Position numbers and translations under genes: made by a program
Assembly (NCBI GenBank): GCA_003118195.1
Contig: BEXV01000053.1
Coordinates: 247,608 to 311,607 of the forward strand
Direction of reading: 5' to 3'
Source of the DNA: Hemicentrotus pulcherrimus
Taxonomy: Eukaryota > Echinodermata > Echinoidea > Camarodonta > Strongylocentrotidae
DNA length: 64,000 bases
Notes under the pieces: generated by a model
Told to the model about the DNA's origin: nothing
The model's input: only the letters and a program-made list of their open reading frames with translations
Databases searched by the model: none
In this document: in pieces, positions 37,601 through 52,600 of the stretch
How the letters are laid out: each line of letters starts with the position of its first letter
Position numbering within the stretch: the first letter of the stretch is position 1

Positions 37601-40600
37601 ATCCTTCAGATTTCTTCAAATTGGTTTTTCATTTTTTATATATATAATTCAACATCAAGATAAAAGCAGTGTTATATAATCTTCAAAATATGATCATATG
37701 ATGAGATGTATGAAGTGGGAGGATCATGAAAAGCACATAAATGACTTTTAAAAAATGATCCTCACAAATACAAAATAACAATAACTTTGGTACATAAATT
37801 ACATTGCCATTTTCTATGGATGATGATGAGACAAGGATTAAAACCTTACATGTTGATGCATTTTGCCCCCCCCCCCTCTTTATCCATTTATGGCAGAAAT
37901 AATTGTTGAGAGTACATACTTACAGTGTAATATACATCAAATTCAAAGTTTTATAGAGCCAAAAGATTGGCATAGGTAATGTTCTCCCTGCTCTTCAAAA
38001 ACATTGTAAAAGTTTGTCCTTGGATCAAAGTTTCCTTAAAACATTAAGTAATATAGATCCATTGTGGAAAGGTTATCTACTATGGACCATCCTTGGGTAC
38101 TTGTCTTTCTCATCTAGACAGAAATTTTGTTGAATGGGTGTATTCCAGTCAAACCTGTATAATATGACCACCCCAAGGGAAACACACATAAAAGTGGCCA
38201 CTATATGCAGGTGGCCTTTTTAACAGGTTCTTCAACACACATTTCCTCCAAGAGGGAGGCACTATAGATGACTGCTGTAGACAGGTGGCCTTTATAGACA
38301 GGTAGCCACTAAGAAAGGTTTGCCTGTATAATGCATTTCCTTCGAAACAAGTTATAATCTTAATGAACACAGTCCCTTCCCAATTTGAGATAGCAGCAAT
38401 TTGTTAACATTTTCTGTTACAGCTTTGTCCTGTAAAAGATTTCAGATGAGATATATATATTTGACTTACAAGTAATGTTCATTCTTTGTACTACCTATGT
38501 TACGTATATATACCAATTCATTCTTCTCTTTTTCTTGTACTTCATCAGTGGGATATTCCCAATCCATGCGAGAGAAGACTCGACCTAACTCAATCCTCAA
38601 TTCAACCAAACCATTCCAACCGGTAAGAAAGTCAATTCTCCATGCATCTTAATGTTCCTGTGCTTAGGACACAGAATGTAACGGTTCGTTCAACATGATG
38701 ATGCATACATATATAACTCAGGAAAGTTCAAAATTTGAATATGAAATATGTAGGGGGGAAGAAATGAAGAATGATGTACTGGTGTATCTGTAAAAGTATG
38801 ACTGTATGTGTTTTTGGAACAAATACCATTCAATGATGTATCAGGCTTGATTGCATTATTCAAAATGGATGCTGAGTACTTCATAATCCTACTTCTATGA
38901 AAGTTGATTCCCTTCCCCCAAAAGAAAGGAAGAAACAAAAGACAAAAAACAAACAATGCATATTGCACACATGCATCTACATGGATGAGTACGCCGACTA
39001 ATATAATTTGTAATTTTTGTTTACATTTTTAGTGGTTTTCCTTTATAAATTGTACTGCCTATAATACTCCCTGATCATAAACTTGATTACTGATCTTAGT
39101 AGGAGAAAAAGTCAAAGTTTACATAAGTAGTTTAGTACATGTATATTTCAAAGCTGGTCTTTATGAAAAGATTAGGTAGTGAATGGGGGAAAAAGTGAGA
39201 GGCAATTGTTTTAGATCGAGATGAAGGGAGGATAAATAAACCTGATATGTTATATTGATTTTTTGCTTGGAAACTATTGATATAGTTGACAACATCTGTG
39301 TCCTATATGTATGTACCTTTGCCAAGAATAGGTAGTGACCAAATTCTCATGGCATTTAATCAATAATACATTGTAAAAATGAAAATTTTTGTCGACGTAC
39401 ACATCAACCAGCGCATATCTGCATATATATATATATATATCTATCAGCGTTAAGACCTCTAGTGTAATATCTATTATGCCATGGTTAAAGTGATTTGAAT
39501 ATGATGGCTTGTGTCTATGGATGTGTCTATGGGAGCATATTGGATGTTTTCAATGAGGGCATATTGAATACGCTCTATTAGTCTGGATTTGATTTGATTC
39601 AGTCGTGCCATGGAGCGTAGCTGGGCTTGGCATGAAGATGATGAGGCAAGAAGAGGGATCATTTATGGGCTCGTTCACACATGACGGAAAAAACGCTGAT
39701 ATTGTTACGTTTTTACGTGTAAATGGATGGCAAGTGGGAATGACAAAAAATAGCTGTCTGCAACAAAAGTCCTACTCATATTCGTGTTTTAAGAGACTGT
39801 AGTATGAAGTTTATGATGCTTAGCTCATCTTTGAATCTTTGAAGGAAACAAAAATGGAAGCAGTTGACCGTGTTTTATGTGAACGAACCCTGAGGATGCT
39901 GGATATAGATTCCTCAATTACATGTCTTACCCAACAGATTGCATGCATATTTAAAGGGAGTGATTAAAAGCTTGATTAAAAGCGGATGTACAGAGGTGTT
40001 CTTCTACAGCTTGCAGTAATTCTAATATTAAGGAAATTCATTAATGCAGGATTTGAGCTACTGAGAGTCATGAAGGCATTAAGTCTTATCGTTTCACATA
40101 GAGCCCTTCTAGTTCTCTGTCAATAAATTCATCATTTCATTTAAAGAAGTGGTGTTTTTATATTGTATTAACAGAGCCCTCTTGATGCAGATGGCTAGAA
40201 TGAATTGTAACTTTTGTATGGTATGATGTGAAATTTTGGGTCAAAGATAATAGCATGACTGGATGATTATCTTGTCTGTTTGGAGACAGAAGGGCATTAT
40301 CTCTGTTAATTCATACGACTCTATACAGATCATATGATTCAATATCCTTCTGCTTCTCAGCAGATGATAGTGTCTTAGCTGGTGAATTCTGATTTGTAAA
40401 AATGATATCAAATATTTTATTCGTAAAGATTTTTCTCTTTTTAAAATCATGTTTAGATGTCATTCCAGCCTCCGGGAAGTTCATCTGATGTCAGATCACC
40501 GGGTGGAAATGCTGGGTAAGTTGAACCATCCTATAAATTTTTTTAAAATGTCATCATATCACAAATATACTTGTATGAATTTTAGATTACCCTGTTACTA

Positions 40601-43600
40601 TTAACATAGCAGCTTAACATTATTTACATGTTTGTAGTTATGTAGTTTAACTTTGACAGGTGATATACAGTAGACTATTCTTTCTCACTTATGGAGGACT
40701 ATTTTGCTTTGAGCAAAATGAGAATTTGAATTTTGTATTTCACTTCTTGTGACTGTTTTTAAAAATATTGTTTGATTAATTTTGCATTTTATTTGGGAGG
40801 AAGATACTACCAGTACTTGTTTTGTAGCGAATGATAATATCACATAAGAATATAGGATGGTATAAGATGAGTGTCTTGATGGGTGTGTTATGTAACTTCA
40901 AGTATTATATTCATCTTCAGTTTATATTGATTTAAGTAAACTCCTTAGACATGGGTCATCATTTTTTTCAGATGTGCGTGAGAGAGTATACTAGCTTTGT
41001 ATGTTACAATGAAACCAAATGCACACCTCATCTCTGTTTCTCTCCCTTTGTTCTTTCTTTCTGTCATTTCCATCATGTTTGATAAGATGCTCTGATTGCA
41101 AGAACAGGTAGCATGCTATTTTTACCGAGAGAAAAAGAAAGAAAAGACCTTGCAATCTTTAAATAGCTTAGACTTCAGAAAGTCTCATACATAGTTCTCT
41201 CATTTTCATCAATGTAAATCTTTTGTCAGAAATAGTCATTTACCTGAGCAGTTAAGCAATTAACTTCCTATGTATTTCATACATTAGTTCAGAAATCTTT
41301 TCAATGAGTCAGAGACCAAATTCAGTTGGCAATATTTTGTTTTAAGTTGCCAAGGCTAGCTAAGATTGCCCGGCACAAGTATTACACACAAAAAAAAATC
41401 TATTTCTGAATTGTGGTGTGGGCTGAAAAGGATGAGAACTATATTTAGGAAACCGTACTAGAAACAAAACCTCATCCCATGGCTATGTATCACACACACA
41501 CAAAATATACCAAAATAAAATGAGAGGGAGGCGAGGATATATGAGAAGAGGGGGAAAAGGGAATCTCTTAGGCGGTGATGAGCAATCAAGCAAGTAATAT
41601 GTCATTGCCTGTTTCGTCGAAATGAGAGAATAACGACTGTGAGTTAGTCAGAATTACTCGTGATTCGTTTGCCAAACCGGGGGCAGGAAAGTCATGTATC
41701 CCGATCGGGAAAGGCGAAACCCTCTCCATTTAACATAGTTTGGGTACTTGCCAAGAGAATTTGAAAAGTTTATGAACCATGCTTGCATTCAACGTTTTGA
41801 CATTGGCATCAATTATTGTCGATATTCTTTGAAAATGCTTACAATAACAATATGACTTTCTGAAAACCATCAAAATCAGACAATACAGTTAAAAAAGGAA
41901 AATGCTATCAAAAGGCATAAATTTCAGGTTCTTGCTACAAATACATTTTTTAATGTCGTATTTATGTTCAGTAAATGTATGTTGGCAAAGCAATATTTCA
42001 TTTAAAAAATCGATTACATGACGTCATCTCATTCCCAATTGCGCATATCAACATTGAAATTCACACGGAATGAAACATGGATGCTAATTTGGAACCCCGC
42101 AGTTAACGCCTCTCTCAAAAATAACATGCAGCAAGTGAATTCCACACTCCTTTCCTCAATCTTAGTCATAATTCACTTACCGTGCCCTACTGGGTTTTGG
42201 CACCAGCTTGGTGTGTATGTGTATTATTGCATTAATTTGTCAATTGATTGAGTTGATGTGTGTCAGCATTTTCGTTGGGTTGGGTGGTGGAACAGTCGGA
42301 TCATGGAACGTTGAACTTTTAGACGCTGGTTCGTTGCTTACGACATCTGTTATAATTGTTAGTTGTGATTAATCATGCCGGTGGCTGGATTGGGGTTGTG
42401 AGTGGAATGTGGGGTTTGATAAAAGAGAATGAAAATAATAATTGAATTTTAACTAAAACCATATAAGTGCTAAGTGTGCAGAGAATAATACCTTAAGATT
42501 AAGATGTTGATGAAGTTTAAGGTGTAACAAAATTAAGAGAAATGTTTCTAGGGTTTCACACAGATGAGCTCAGTGGGCATTCTGTGTCATTTTAGTGTTG
42601 CTGTCAATATTGTTTCATCATCTCTACGGGGGTATATGGTTAAAGCAAGAAATGATATAAATCTAGGGTTATGTGTAATGCCTTGTAACTACATATGTAT
42701 GTAGCTTAAAGACATATTTGTTTTCGTACATCTGCAGCCATATCTAGGCCTATTTATAGTTGACTAACCATATGCAGTAGATTACACTTTAACTGTTAGT
42801 ATTAATATATTTCCATGTATTGTCCCCACTTTTTCCCCCTCCCATCTCCCCCTATTTCTCCATTTCTCCACCCGCTGCCCTCAATACTACTTCTCCACCG
42901 ACCCCACAAATCGATCTAACGATTTCCACCACTTTCACACTCCTTCAACAAAATCTCCTTCTGCTCTCTGACCATCACTGGCCACGCCCATTCTTATTTG
43001 GCTCCACCTCCATCCTCACTTGGCCCCACCCCTTTCCTCCATCCATTCAATCCCTGGCCCATGAACTAGTATTGAGCTGGGCAAGTGGCATTGGAACAGA
43101 GTCGCCATAAAATTGGGGGTCAAGTAAGTCCTTCTAGGCATGCCTATAGTCTTATATTTGAATGTTTCTCCATAGTCTTGTGAAAGTGCATCCCTGCATG
43201 TAAATATCAAACTCCTTCTGTAGTCTGGCTTCAGGCTGCTCACTTTTTTATACTTCTGAATTGTAGTGATTATAAAACAAATAAGAAGAGTAACAAAGTA
43301 TTACAGACGAGCATGAACACAAGGATTGTCCTTTGAAGTGTTCTTTGAAATTTAAGATATTAAAATAAATACTGGTTGGCATACAGATAACAATTTAACC
43401 TGGAAAGATTGAAAATCACTCTTGGAGGAAAGAGCACCATTAAACATAGATATTTTAAAAATGACTGGAAATAATTTTAGCTTTCATAACAGCAAATCGA
43501 TAGATAGGTCTCATGAATGATGAAAAAAATGTATTGTTCAATGTTCACCCTAATTGATAATGAATATCATGACTTATGATTTGTCTTGAAAGCCAGGCTA

Positions 43601-46600
43601 CACTCCCCCAAAGTTTCTCTTAGTGCAGCTATAGACTAGTAGCCATTGTTCTCATTTTTATTCCTATTTACTGTCATAGCAATATAAAAATGCTTAGAAT
43701 ATTGTCATGAGAAGATGTAAGCACTGTCTGTCAAGCATGATGATTGTCACTCATTTGTGTCGTAGATAGTTGTCATTCATTGAGAGTCAGGAGGATGTTA
43801 AGTCTGCGTTGAAAGTATTTTAGTCAATGCCTTTCTGTCTCTCAATTCATGATACATACATTTGTTTCTGCTTGCTGTTTATAAGATTGTTAATTGTTAT
43901 TGTGTGTTTCTTGTACGTCCAATTGCATACAATTTTGAATATTCAGCAATATTCTTCCCTCTTTTATTACTGCATTTGACATTTGCTACATTCATGAGGT
44001 TTTATTGGAAGCAGTAGGTTTTATTAAAATATTGCACAGAGCTATATCATGGTTTATCTTTCGTATGATAGAAATGGAAGGTAAAAGATCTGAACTGCAA
44101 TATGTGTAAAGAAATATAAAGGTATGAAATTTGGGATGTTATAATTGTTATGTAAAGTTTTGAATCTTGAAGTTAGCTTTTTTGAACTCCCATAAAACAT
44201 CCAAGGAAAATACCAAATATGCAATTGGAAATAAGTAGAATATTACCCCCTTTGTTTAAAAATAAATAGTAATAATAGTGTGTATTTCTTTTCATATTAA
44301 TTGCAATTTGGTTTGTTTTAGGCTTGTATATTGGCTAATTATTGCATGGTTTTGCTGTTTTTCATATTTATGTTAAAAACAAAATTTTTAAAAAATATTA
44401 TTAACTTTGTTTTTCTTAGTTATTTGCATTTGCCAGGATTGAAGTTTTTTAGAAAGCTATCAAAATCCACTTTAAGTATGGGGAAGTGTGTCTTATGTCA
44501 ATGGACGTTGCTTCGAGGGAATTATACTTATACAAATCATAAATACTTCCAATTCTTTGCAAATCTATGAATATTAGCTCTACTGTACATGTACGTCACT
44601 TTTTAATCAAATTATCTGTATTATACATTCTTTGGCCATTCTTAATTTGCTAATTGGATTAAAAAACAAAACAAAACAACTGTTTATAAGGTATTGAAAT
44701 TATCAGCAGATCACTATTTTAAGATCACCTTATCACAAAGAATGCAGTTTACAAGTTTTTCCAAGTAGAAGGTCAGAATTTCAGTCATGGGGCCGACCGC
44801 ATCATAATATGACCTTTAATTACCCAGTTTGATCAAACTGCGCTTGAACCATTGTTTTTGTTTACGTCTGCTACATGGTAACCACGTTGCATTCTTGATA
44901 CAGAAGTAGTCCCGATAACCAGATTAGAGCTGGGTAATTAACGATAAGATTTACCCGTCTAGAGACATTTTTAAAATTCTTTGATGAGATGTCATAGAAA
45001 CCAATCCCTGCCAGTCTACCTGAGCAGCTTTTGTCCAATGTTGACATTTACTTGAGATATGATGTACCACAGTGAGTGCAGCAAGTTCAAACTGGGTGGA
45101 AATCTATATGGCTCGATTTGTAAGGAGTTCCATTACCTTCTTGAAAATGTATCCAAGATATTGACCATCAAAATTCGTCCTCACTCTAAATATTTGGAAT
45201 GGGTCATTGCTTAGATGGGTTATTGAGGAGACTTTGTATCTGCAAAATTATGGCTCAGTTAAGAGGTGGTGGGGGGGGGATGGGTTTGCACTAGATCAAC
45301 TTCTGACTATGTTTTGATTAGGTTCACCTACCAAAACCTCCCGAAACTGCTTTAAGTTGAATTGGCACATCAAAACGTTAAAGAAAAGAAGTGATAGATT
45401 GGGTGTTGATGCATTTTGAAAGAATATTTCCAAGAATTTTATGACCAGATTAAGGTTGTGCTTTCAACTTGTACAAATAATATATATGGTATGTCATATT
45501 CATATCATTTTTCCAGCGTTAAATTTTCTGGTATACACATTAGAATGAAATTCATCAACATCATGTTTAATAAAGAATTAAAGCATTGTAGACCATATCT
45601 TTCATAAGGATATCCTACCACTAGTAAAACTTGAGCTCATATTTAAGAATTTTGTATACCAGTATACTATTCTTATATTCATATCATGCTAAGATTTTCC
45701 ACATTGCTGCTTAGTCCTGACAATGCATGCAATTTAATACTGCACCTCATTTGCTTGTGGAACAGCTTTCCTACTTTGCAGCACTGCTTGTTACATTACA
45801 CCTCCTTGCTGCCTTTTGAGTCTTAATAGGGCTATGATTTGACTTTCTGCATTTTATGTTATTATGTCACAATGATAGTATCAACATTATTTACATACTG
45901 TTGATACTAGATGTTTGCTATACATACAATGTCTCTATATGTTTTTTTGCAACCCCATAGTGTCCTCAGACTGAAATCCTCTATTTTTCTCTATTTTTGA
46001 AATTTTTATTAGTGGTAAATAATTGTTTACCTTTATTCAGGGAATTTCAGTGTTCACTGTAAAAAAAAAAAAGAGTATTTACATTTCATTGTATTGTAGT
46101 CATGCACTATAGAATTTGTTTTTTGCGTATAATATATGAAAGGTAAAAGTTTGCCTTAAGTAAATAATGTAATACGCACCTTTATGTGTATGAATAGGAA
46201 TGATGCCCTGTCTGATTATAATTTAATGCTTGATTGTCATTTTAATGAACCAATAATGTGCTGCATGCTGTTTGTGAATTATGCCTTTTATGATGTGTTG
46301 GTTATATTTCTATAAATGATCAAATTATTATTTATGAAAATCTAAATTACCATTTCTCAAGCCATATTGAATTTAGACCTGCAGCCAAGAAATGATGTTG
46401 TTAGTTTAGAGCCAGAAGAGTGTGAGTTGCTTCCATTCTGTCTGTTAGCAGACGATAAAAGCTCTACTCCTACATGTACATGTATTGCCTTCATATGTCA
46501 TTGAGCTATAGAATAGAATGTGTATGTGTTCATTACATTTTGCTTGACGCAAATGTTTGGTTGATGAAGTTGACTGACATTTCATTTGCTAAACGTGTGT

Positions 46601-49600
46601 TAATTTCACAACTTGGATTTCATGATATCAGCTAATTTATTCTTGATTACATGAGACACAGAAGTCTGAATACGCTTGTAAATTGTTGAGGACTATGAGC
46701 ACCAGTACTCCAATTCAAAGTTATTTGAAATGAATGTAAAAANCAGGGCCCCTGTTTTTTTTAAAAGATATTATTGTGGTTAGATATGTAAATACAACTT
46801 ATCAAAAGAGGGAATATTTAAAGTTAATCACTCAGCTAAACTCAGCCACTTGAAGTAGCAATCTGTTAACATATCAAATTATGTGCCTATTGTCGCAAGA
46901 GTGAGTGTGTTAATATGGTCAAACAATCAAACACAACTTTACTTGAACTTATCAGTTAAAAAAAAAGTTTGATAAGCGGATGCCAAATATATGAATGTTT
47001 GTTTAGACCTCTTTTCATTGAATGAAGAGAAAAGCACATTTATTGGCATTATGAAGTATGTATTAATCATGCCATATCATATTAACATCAGAAAACAAAC
47101 AGGATATAAGGGGCGTGGATTTTCTACTGACTTTGCTCTCAGCAAAGATCAATCCCAAAAAGCAATCTTGTTTAATGCAAATTGACATTTATCACTAAAA
47201 ATAAGTGAAAATTACTCTTTTCCGAGTTTAAAATGTGTTAACCTTTGACTGCTGTTCAATCAGAGACAGAATTTCAATGAAAGAGATGGAATATGATCGT
47301 GATTAATTGCCCACAAATCCCCAAAGCTCCTGGTAGGGCTGTAGTCAATGGACTCGGATAAGTAAGAACACCTATGGAATAACAGAGGAAAGCACAACCA
47401 ACTAATGTTACATGCCTTTCACACGAAGCTGTATAGTGGTCTTGCCAGCAAGTTTATAAAAAGTGACATGGGATCCTGCAGATTGGGTTTCCTCTCTTCT
47501 GTTTTTGTTCTAAAAAAGGGGAAAATTAAGGACAGCCAAATGAACCGATGTTCCTTGAAAGTTAGCCGGACTATGGACCTACAACGGGCTAATTTGGTAA
47601 AGTGGGCAGGTGAAAAGAGAAACAATACTTGTCGATTTGTCAATTTTTCTGAGTTTTATGACAGCTATGACGGAGGCAATAGGTTGCGGACTTGCAACTC
47701 ATTCTAGAGCGCTAGCTTGATCTAGTCCCAGATGAAACGTAAACCTTTGTGATCCCAAGTACCTCATTCTGTATCTGATTGCTACTGCTTCAGATTGTGT
47801 TTCTTTATTGAGTTATGCACCCCATTGTGGAGTATGCATGTCTAAGGCACTGGCAGTTCATCACTGTGGCAAAGAAGAGGATTGTAATATTACATTTTTC
47901 TGAGGATTTAGTGAACAATGCTGCTGTATATGGTGTGGTGATAAAGACCAGCAATAATTGTGCCGCTTCAGTGCCTTATTAGAATACTGTCCCACTGTGC
48001 CATGAAAACAGTTCACAGATTTTATATTTATCAAAGAATTTATTCTATTTTGATGTAGAGGATGTGGTATTTTCCGTTTGGGAAAACTTTGGTAACAAAT
48101 CAGCAAGTTGTTTTTCTCACTATAGCTAGATATACATGTACATGTATATCTACAGACATGTTTGGAAGAAACCTTTTGCCAATTCTTCAGCGTAATTCTC
48201 AAGTTCCCACTCACTATTGGACCATACTTGGATTATAACTCTGGATATCACTTCCATATTGGAAAATAACTGGATTAGTCTAAGCTTCATCTCAACATTG
48301 TTAATCAACATCTTGCTTCTTGCGATCTAGTCTACATGGACCAACGGAATACAGGAATACCAACGAAGATCAAGATTTGTCATTAGCTGGAGTTGATGTT
48401 GATGCTAACTACACAAATTGAGCCAGAGTACAATAAACTAACACCCTCTAATCTGTTTGCCACTCACTGAATCTCAACCAATTCAATCCACATTCATCAT
48501 TGTGAAGGAAAGGCTATCTACGCTCTCACAAATATTTGTTTCAAGACTCTAATTCGGAATTAAACGGCTTGCCTTTTCAACACTGCTTGGCATGAACATC
48601 TCCGAGAATTGGCATTGAAACGATCCGCAACAAACACATTGAAGTGTGTGCTTTGTATTTAGGTTCACATACTTGCACTGTATCTTCCAATAGTGAAAGA
48701 ACGTATATCCTTAACTTTGACAATCATGTAAATGTGTAAATTTAAATCCTACTGTGGTTACTATTAGAATCACTGACAGTTGGATATAAATTTATCTTAT
48801 GGTCTGTGGATAAGTGGCTGAGTTTACTGATCATTTTGATAACCCTTTGTTTGATAGTCAGTTCTACCAAACTTTTCCCCTGCCCATCCCACCTATAAGT
48901 AACCACCATGTTGAAAGTGCCGAAGCTTTCACACCGTCTCTCGTTTTCTTTTGATAACATTGCTACCCTTGGTATTGGCAGGACTATTGAAGAAAATGAG
49001 GAGAATGATGGCGGACCAGGAAGCCCTCCAAAGACCGGGTGAGTAAATCCTTATATTCTCTAACACCGTATATCTGTAAAAGTTTTTGGTTGTTTGTTGG
49101 GGGGGGGNNNNNNNNNNNNNNNNNNNNNNNNNNNNNNNNNNNNNNNNNNNNNNNNNNNNNNNNNNNNNNNNNNNNNNNNNNNNNNNNNNNNNNNNNNNNN
49201 NNNNNNNNNNNNNNNNNNNNNNNNNNNNNNNNNNNNNNNNNNNNNNNNNNNNNNNNNNNNNNNNNNNNNNNNNNNNNNNNNNNNNNNNNNNNNNNNNNNN
49301 NNNNNNNNNNNNNNNNNNNNNNNNNNNNNNNNNNNNNNNNNNNNNNNNNNNNNNNNNNNNNNNNNNNNNNNNNNNNNNNNNNNNNNNNNNNNNNNNNNNN
49401 NNNNNNNNNNNNNNNNNNNNNNNNNNNNNNNNNNNNNNNNNNNNNNNNNNNNNNNNNNNNNNNNNNNNNNNNNNNNNNNNNNNNNNNNNNNNNNNNNNNN
49501 NNNNNNNNNNNNNNNNNNNNNNNNNNNNNNNNNNNNNNNNNNNNNNATAAGCGTGAAGAAAATGGTCTGGGAACGTGAAACGTAGCTGTACGTAGCTCAC

Positions 49601-52600
49601 GTTCCTAGACCATTTTCTTCACGCTTACATATTCTGGAACACCCGTTGTCATGTCAGAGTTGAGAATTCTCGCACTTTTATATTTGACATTCTTTAAATT
49701 AATTCCTCTGATCTTCGTTCTCCAAACTCCATGCAAAGAGATAATGAAATGTTTCACATGAGCTGTTCTGGACATACACGGTTCAGCAGTCACCAAATTG
49801 AAAATGTGCTGTTTTTGTTTGAATGTCCATTATACTATGTATTTCATTTAATAATAATAACATTCCGCTTATATAGCGCTTAATACAATATCTCTAAGTG
49901 CTTTACAGATATACTATTTCTATATCTCTTTCCAATTTCAATGCTATTTCTATATCTCTCTTCAATTTTGGAATAAATTTCTTCATATTGCATATGACTT
50001 ACATTTCAGTTATTGTATCAAGAATACTATCATGCAAGTTAATCCATATTGATAATACCATATGTTTGAAACTTGTTATTTTTTCAATACAAAAATTAAA
50101 TCAAAGATAAATACAGTACTTTTGTATTGAGATCAAAAGTTTTATTCTCAAAGAATTGGGTAAAAGAATTATAGGTTAGACATTGCCAGATAATCTGCTT
50201 CAGTTGAGTTTTGCAAGATTTTGCCTTTAATAGTGATTTCAAAACAATTAATGTGCAATAAACTACAACCTACAGGGGAGTGTTGGCATCAAAGTATTAT
50301 TACCCCCATCAATATACCATTGGCTATTCCTTTATGATGTGATATTTACATGAGTACAGCATAACTTTGAATGCAAACTTTACCCATTCCCTGCTGGAAT
50401 CAGGTTGTCCCTGTATTAAACATATGGGCAATGTGAGGATTCAGTAGTAACAGGTTAATATGAGGATCCATAAGTTAACAGGTTAATGTGAGGCCTTACA
50501 GATAGTATTCTACTCATAAAATCATGTTTGGACTCTATAAAAAGTGATTAAAATGGAACATTAACTCTAGAAAATACCTATTAAAAATTGTTTTCCTCCT
50601 GTAAAATAAAGAGCGATTCATTTAATTGCCCTAAGAGTAGAGTGTCACTGCTAAGTGTTTGCCTGGCATAGCATCATACATAATTACTACAGAATACATT
50701 TAAATCAGAATGAGTGCTTACTCTACTACACAGCACATATATTTCAACATTTGTATGAAATGATTTCCAGAGGATTTGTGTCATGAATGCTGCTGTTACA
50801 GAAAAGCATATTAAAATGTATTGTTTGTTTACATTTAGTATTATTGATTTATCTATACGAAGGGAAGTGTAGGATTGTTTTTAATCCAGATATTATTGAT
50901 TTGTATCCTGCCCGCTTTTATTACAAGTCAAAATTTGATATTTGGAAAAGATAAAAATTGACATGATAAGACTTACACTGTATGGCTGTATTTATGATCT
51001 AAAAGACTCTCATGGTCATCAGATTTTGTAAAGTGAATCAATATTTGCTTAGAGGGTACAGATCGACTGTAATCTGTTTTGCCAATAAAACTCATGCAAA
51101 TGCAATAATCAAATTGTTGGCGTGCATCATTTATAACTTTGCACTGTCAGACCATTCTAATACACTGTGTAGCTCTAAGGAAAGCCTAAAAATGACTATT
51201 GTATATTATAAAACAGAAACAATTAGAACGTAAGAGACATGTACTCTTTTCTGCCATTCCTAGAAGCTACTTTAAAAAATACTTACATTACCACAAAAGA
51301 TTGTAGTAATTGTTCAGTTTTTTGTTAGTATTTTTATTGATTTTAATCCATACCATAGGTATGAGTGTAAGATTATTTTGTGAAAATGACCACTTAAATC
51401 AATTTTGTAAGTAATAATGCTTCAAAAAATTGAAAGGCATCAAATCGACTGCTCACTTCTCCGTTGTGTCTGTGTGGGAGCAACTAGTGATTCACTTTTT
51501 GACTATTTAGGACATTCTTCTTTGTCCGATACTGTTCATTCTCTTGTACAATTTTCGTCAGCCTAGTGAAGAAAATTTACTGCTTCTTTCTTAGAATCAT
51601 TTAAAGAGTCACAAGCGATTTATATTGTGATTATTTAACTTTCAACTTGTTCTAAAATCATTACTTTTGATTTGCAATCTTCAGACTTGGAAACAACAAC
51701 ATTAGTTATTCGGTGGAGTCGTTGGTGGACGAGGTTGGTACGTCCACGGAGACATGGGAGTTCATGGATGATGAAGACTTGGTGACTCAGGGACCAGAAC
51801 CAGAATCATGGAGTGTCATGGCAGAGAAGAAGGTAAGCTCACCTTTAACCTTTGACCTTTGACCTTTGTAGTTATCGTTTCGCTTGTCTGTGATCATTGA
51901 CATGGTAGATTACAGGGTTGGACTCTAAATACCTAATGTACCTCAATACTTCTACAAAAGTGTTTTCATGAAGTTTCATGATGTTAAGCTCACCTTTGAC
52001 TCTTGACCTTTGACCTTCTGTAATATCATATACCGGTATCTATCTGGTTATTTATCATTTGGTTCATACTTCTTTCTTTCTACTCTTTGGCTGTTATCTC
52101 TGTTTAAATAATTGAACTACTGCATTGCTATTTTTGTCTCGCCTGCTGCGTAGCAAAAAGCGAGACATAGGCGCTGCTTTTCCTGTGACGACAACGGCGG
52201 CGTCAACATCAAAAACTTAACCTAAGGTTAAGTTTAAGTTTTTGAATTTGTGATATAATTTTGAAAGTATAAGTTGTTAGTCAATGAAACTTGAACTATA
52301 GGGTTATCAAGTATCCCCAATCGTGTGAGTAGAATTTCAGGTCACAAAGTCAAGGTCAAAGGTCATTTCGGGTCACAAAGTCAAGGTCAAAGGTCATTTC
52401 AGGTCAACAGACTTGGACTATGTTGTGGCATCATCATTGAAAACTTAACCTAAGGTTAAGTTTTTGAATTTTTGATATAATTTTGAAAGTATAAGTTCTT
52501 AGTCAATGAAACTTGGACTTTAGAATCATTAAGTATCCCCAATCATGTGAGTAGAAATTCAGGTCATTAAGTTAAGGTCAAAGGTCATTTTAGGTCAACA

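Larger units (their letters stand above)
40516..48907. other. Intron 12, 8.4 kb
   Basis: Holds a pyrimidine/Pro-rich stretch (42820-43060) before a candidate cassette exon (43070), an imperfect inverted repeat near 44818-44945 (TAATTACCCAG against CTGGGTAATTA), a hairpin copy at 46400-46465 and one N at 46743. The frame of 100 residues at 47405 is unsupported. The last kilobase may contain a promoter for the start at 48908. Confidence 0.6.
49039..51684. other. Intron 13 with an assembly gap and hairpin
   Basis: G-run and gap (49108-49546), then a hairpin (49547-49628), an interspersed fragment with TTATATAGCGCTTAA (49848-49912), otherwise AT-rich intron. Confidence 0.7.

Noticed and set aside
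42820..43110. 96-residue Pro/Ser-rich frame
   Set aside because: Pyrimidine-rich intron; more likely the tract preceding the candidate exon at 43070.
47405..47707. 100-residue plus-strand frame
   Set aside because: No recognised similarity, an overlapping antisense frame of similar length, and no splice or phase agreement with the RhoGEF gene.
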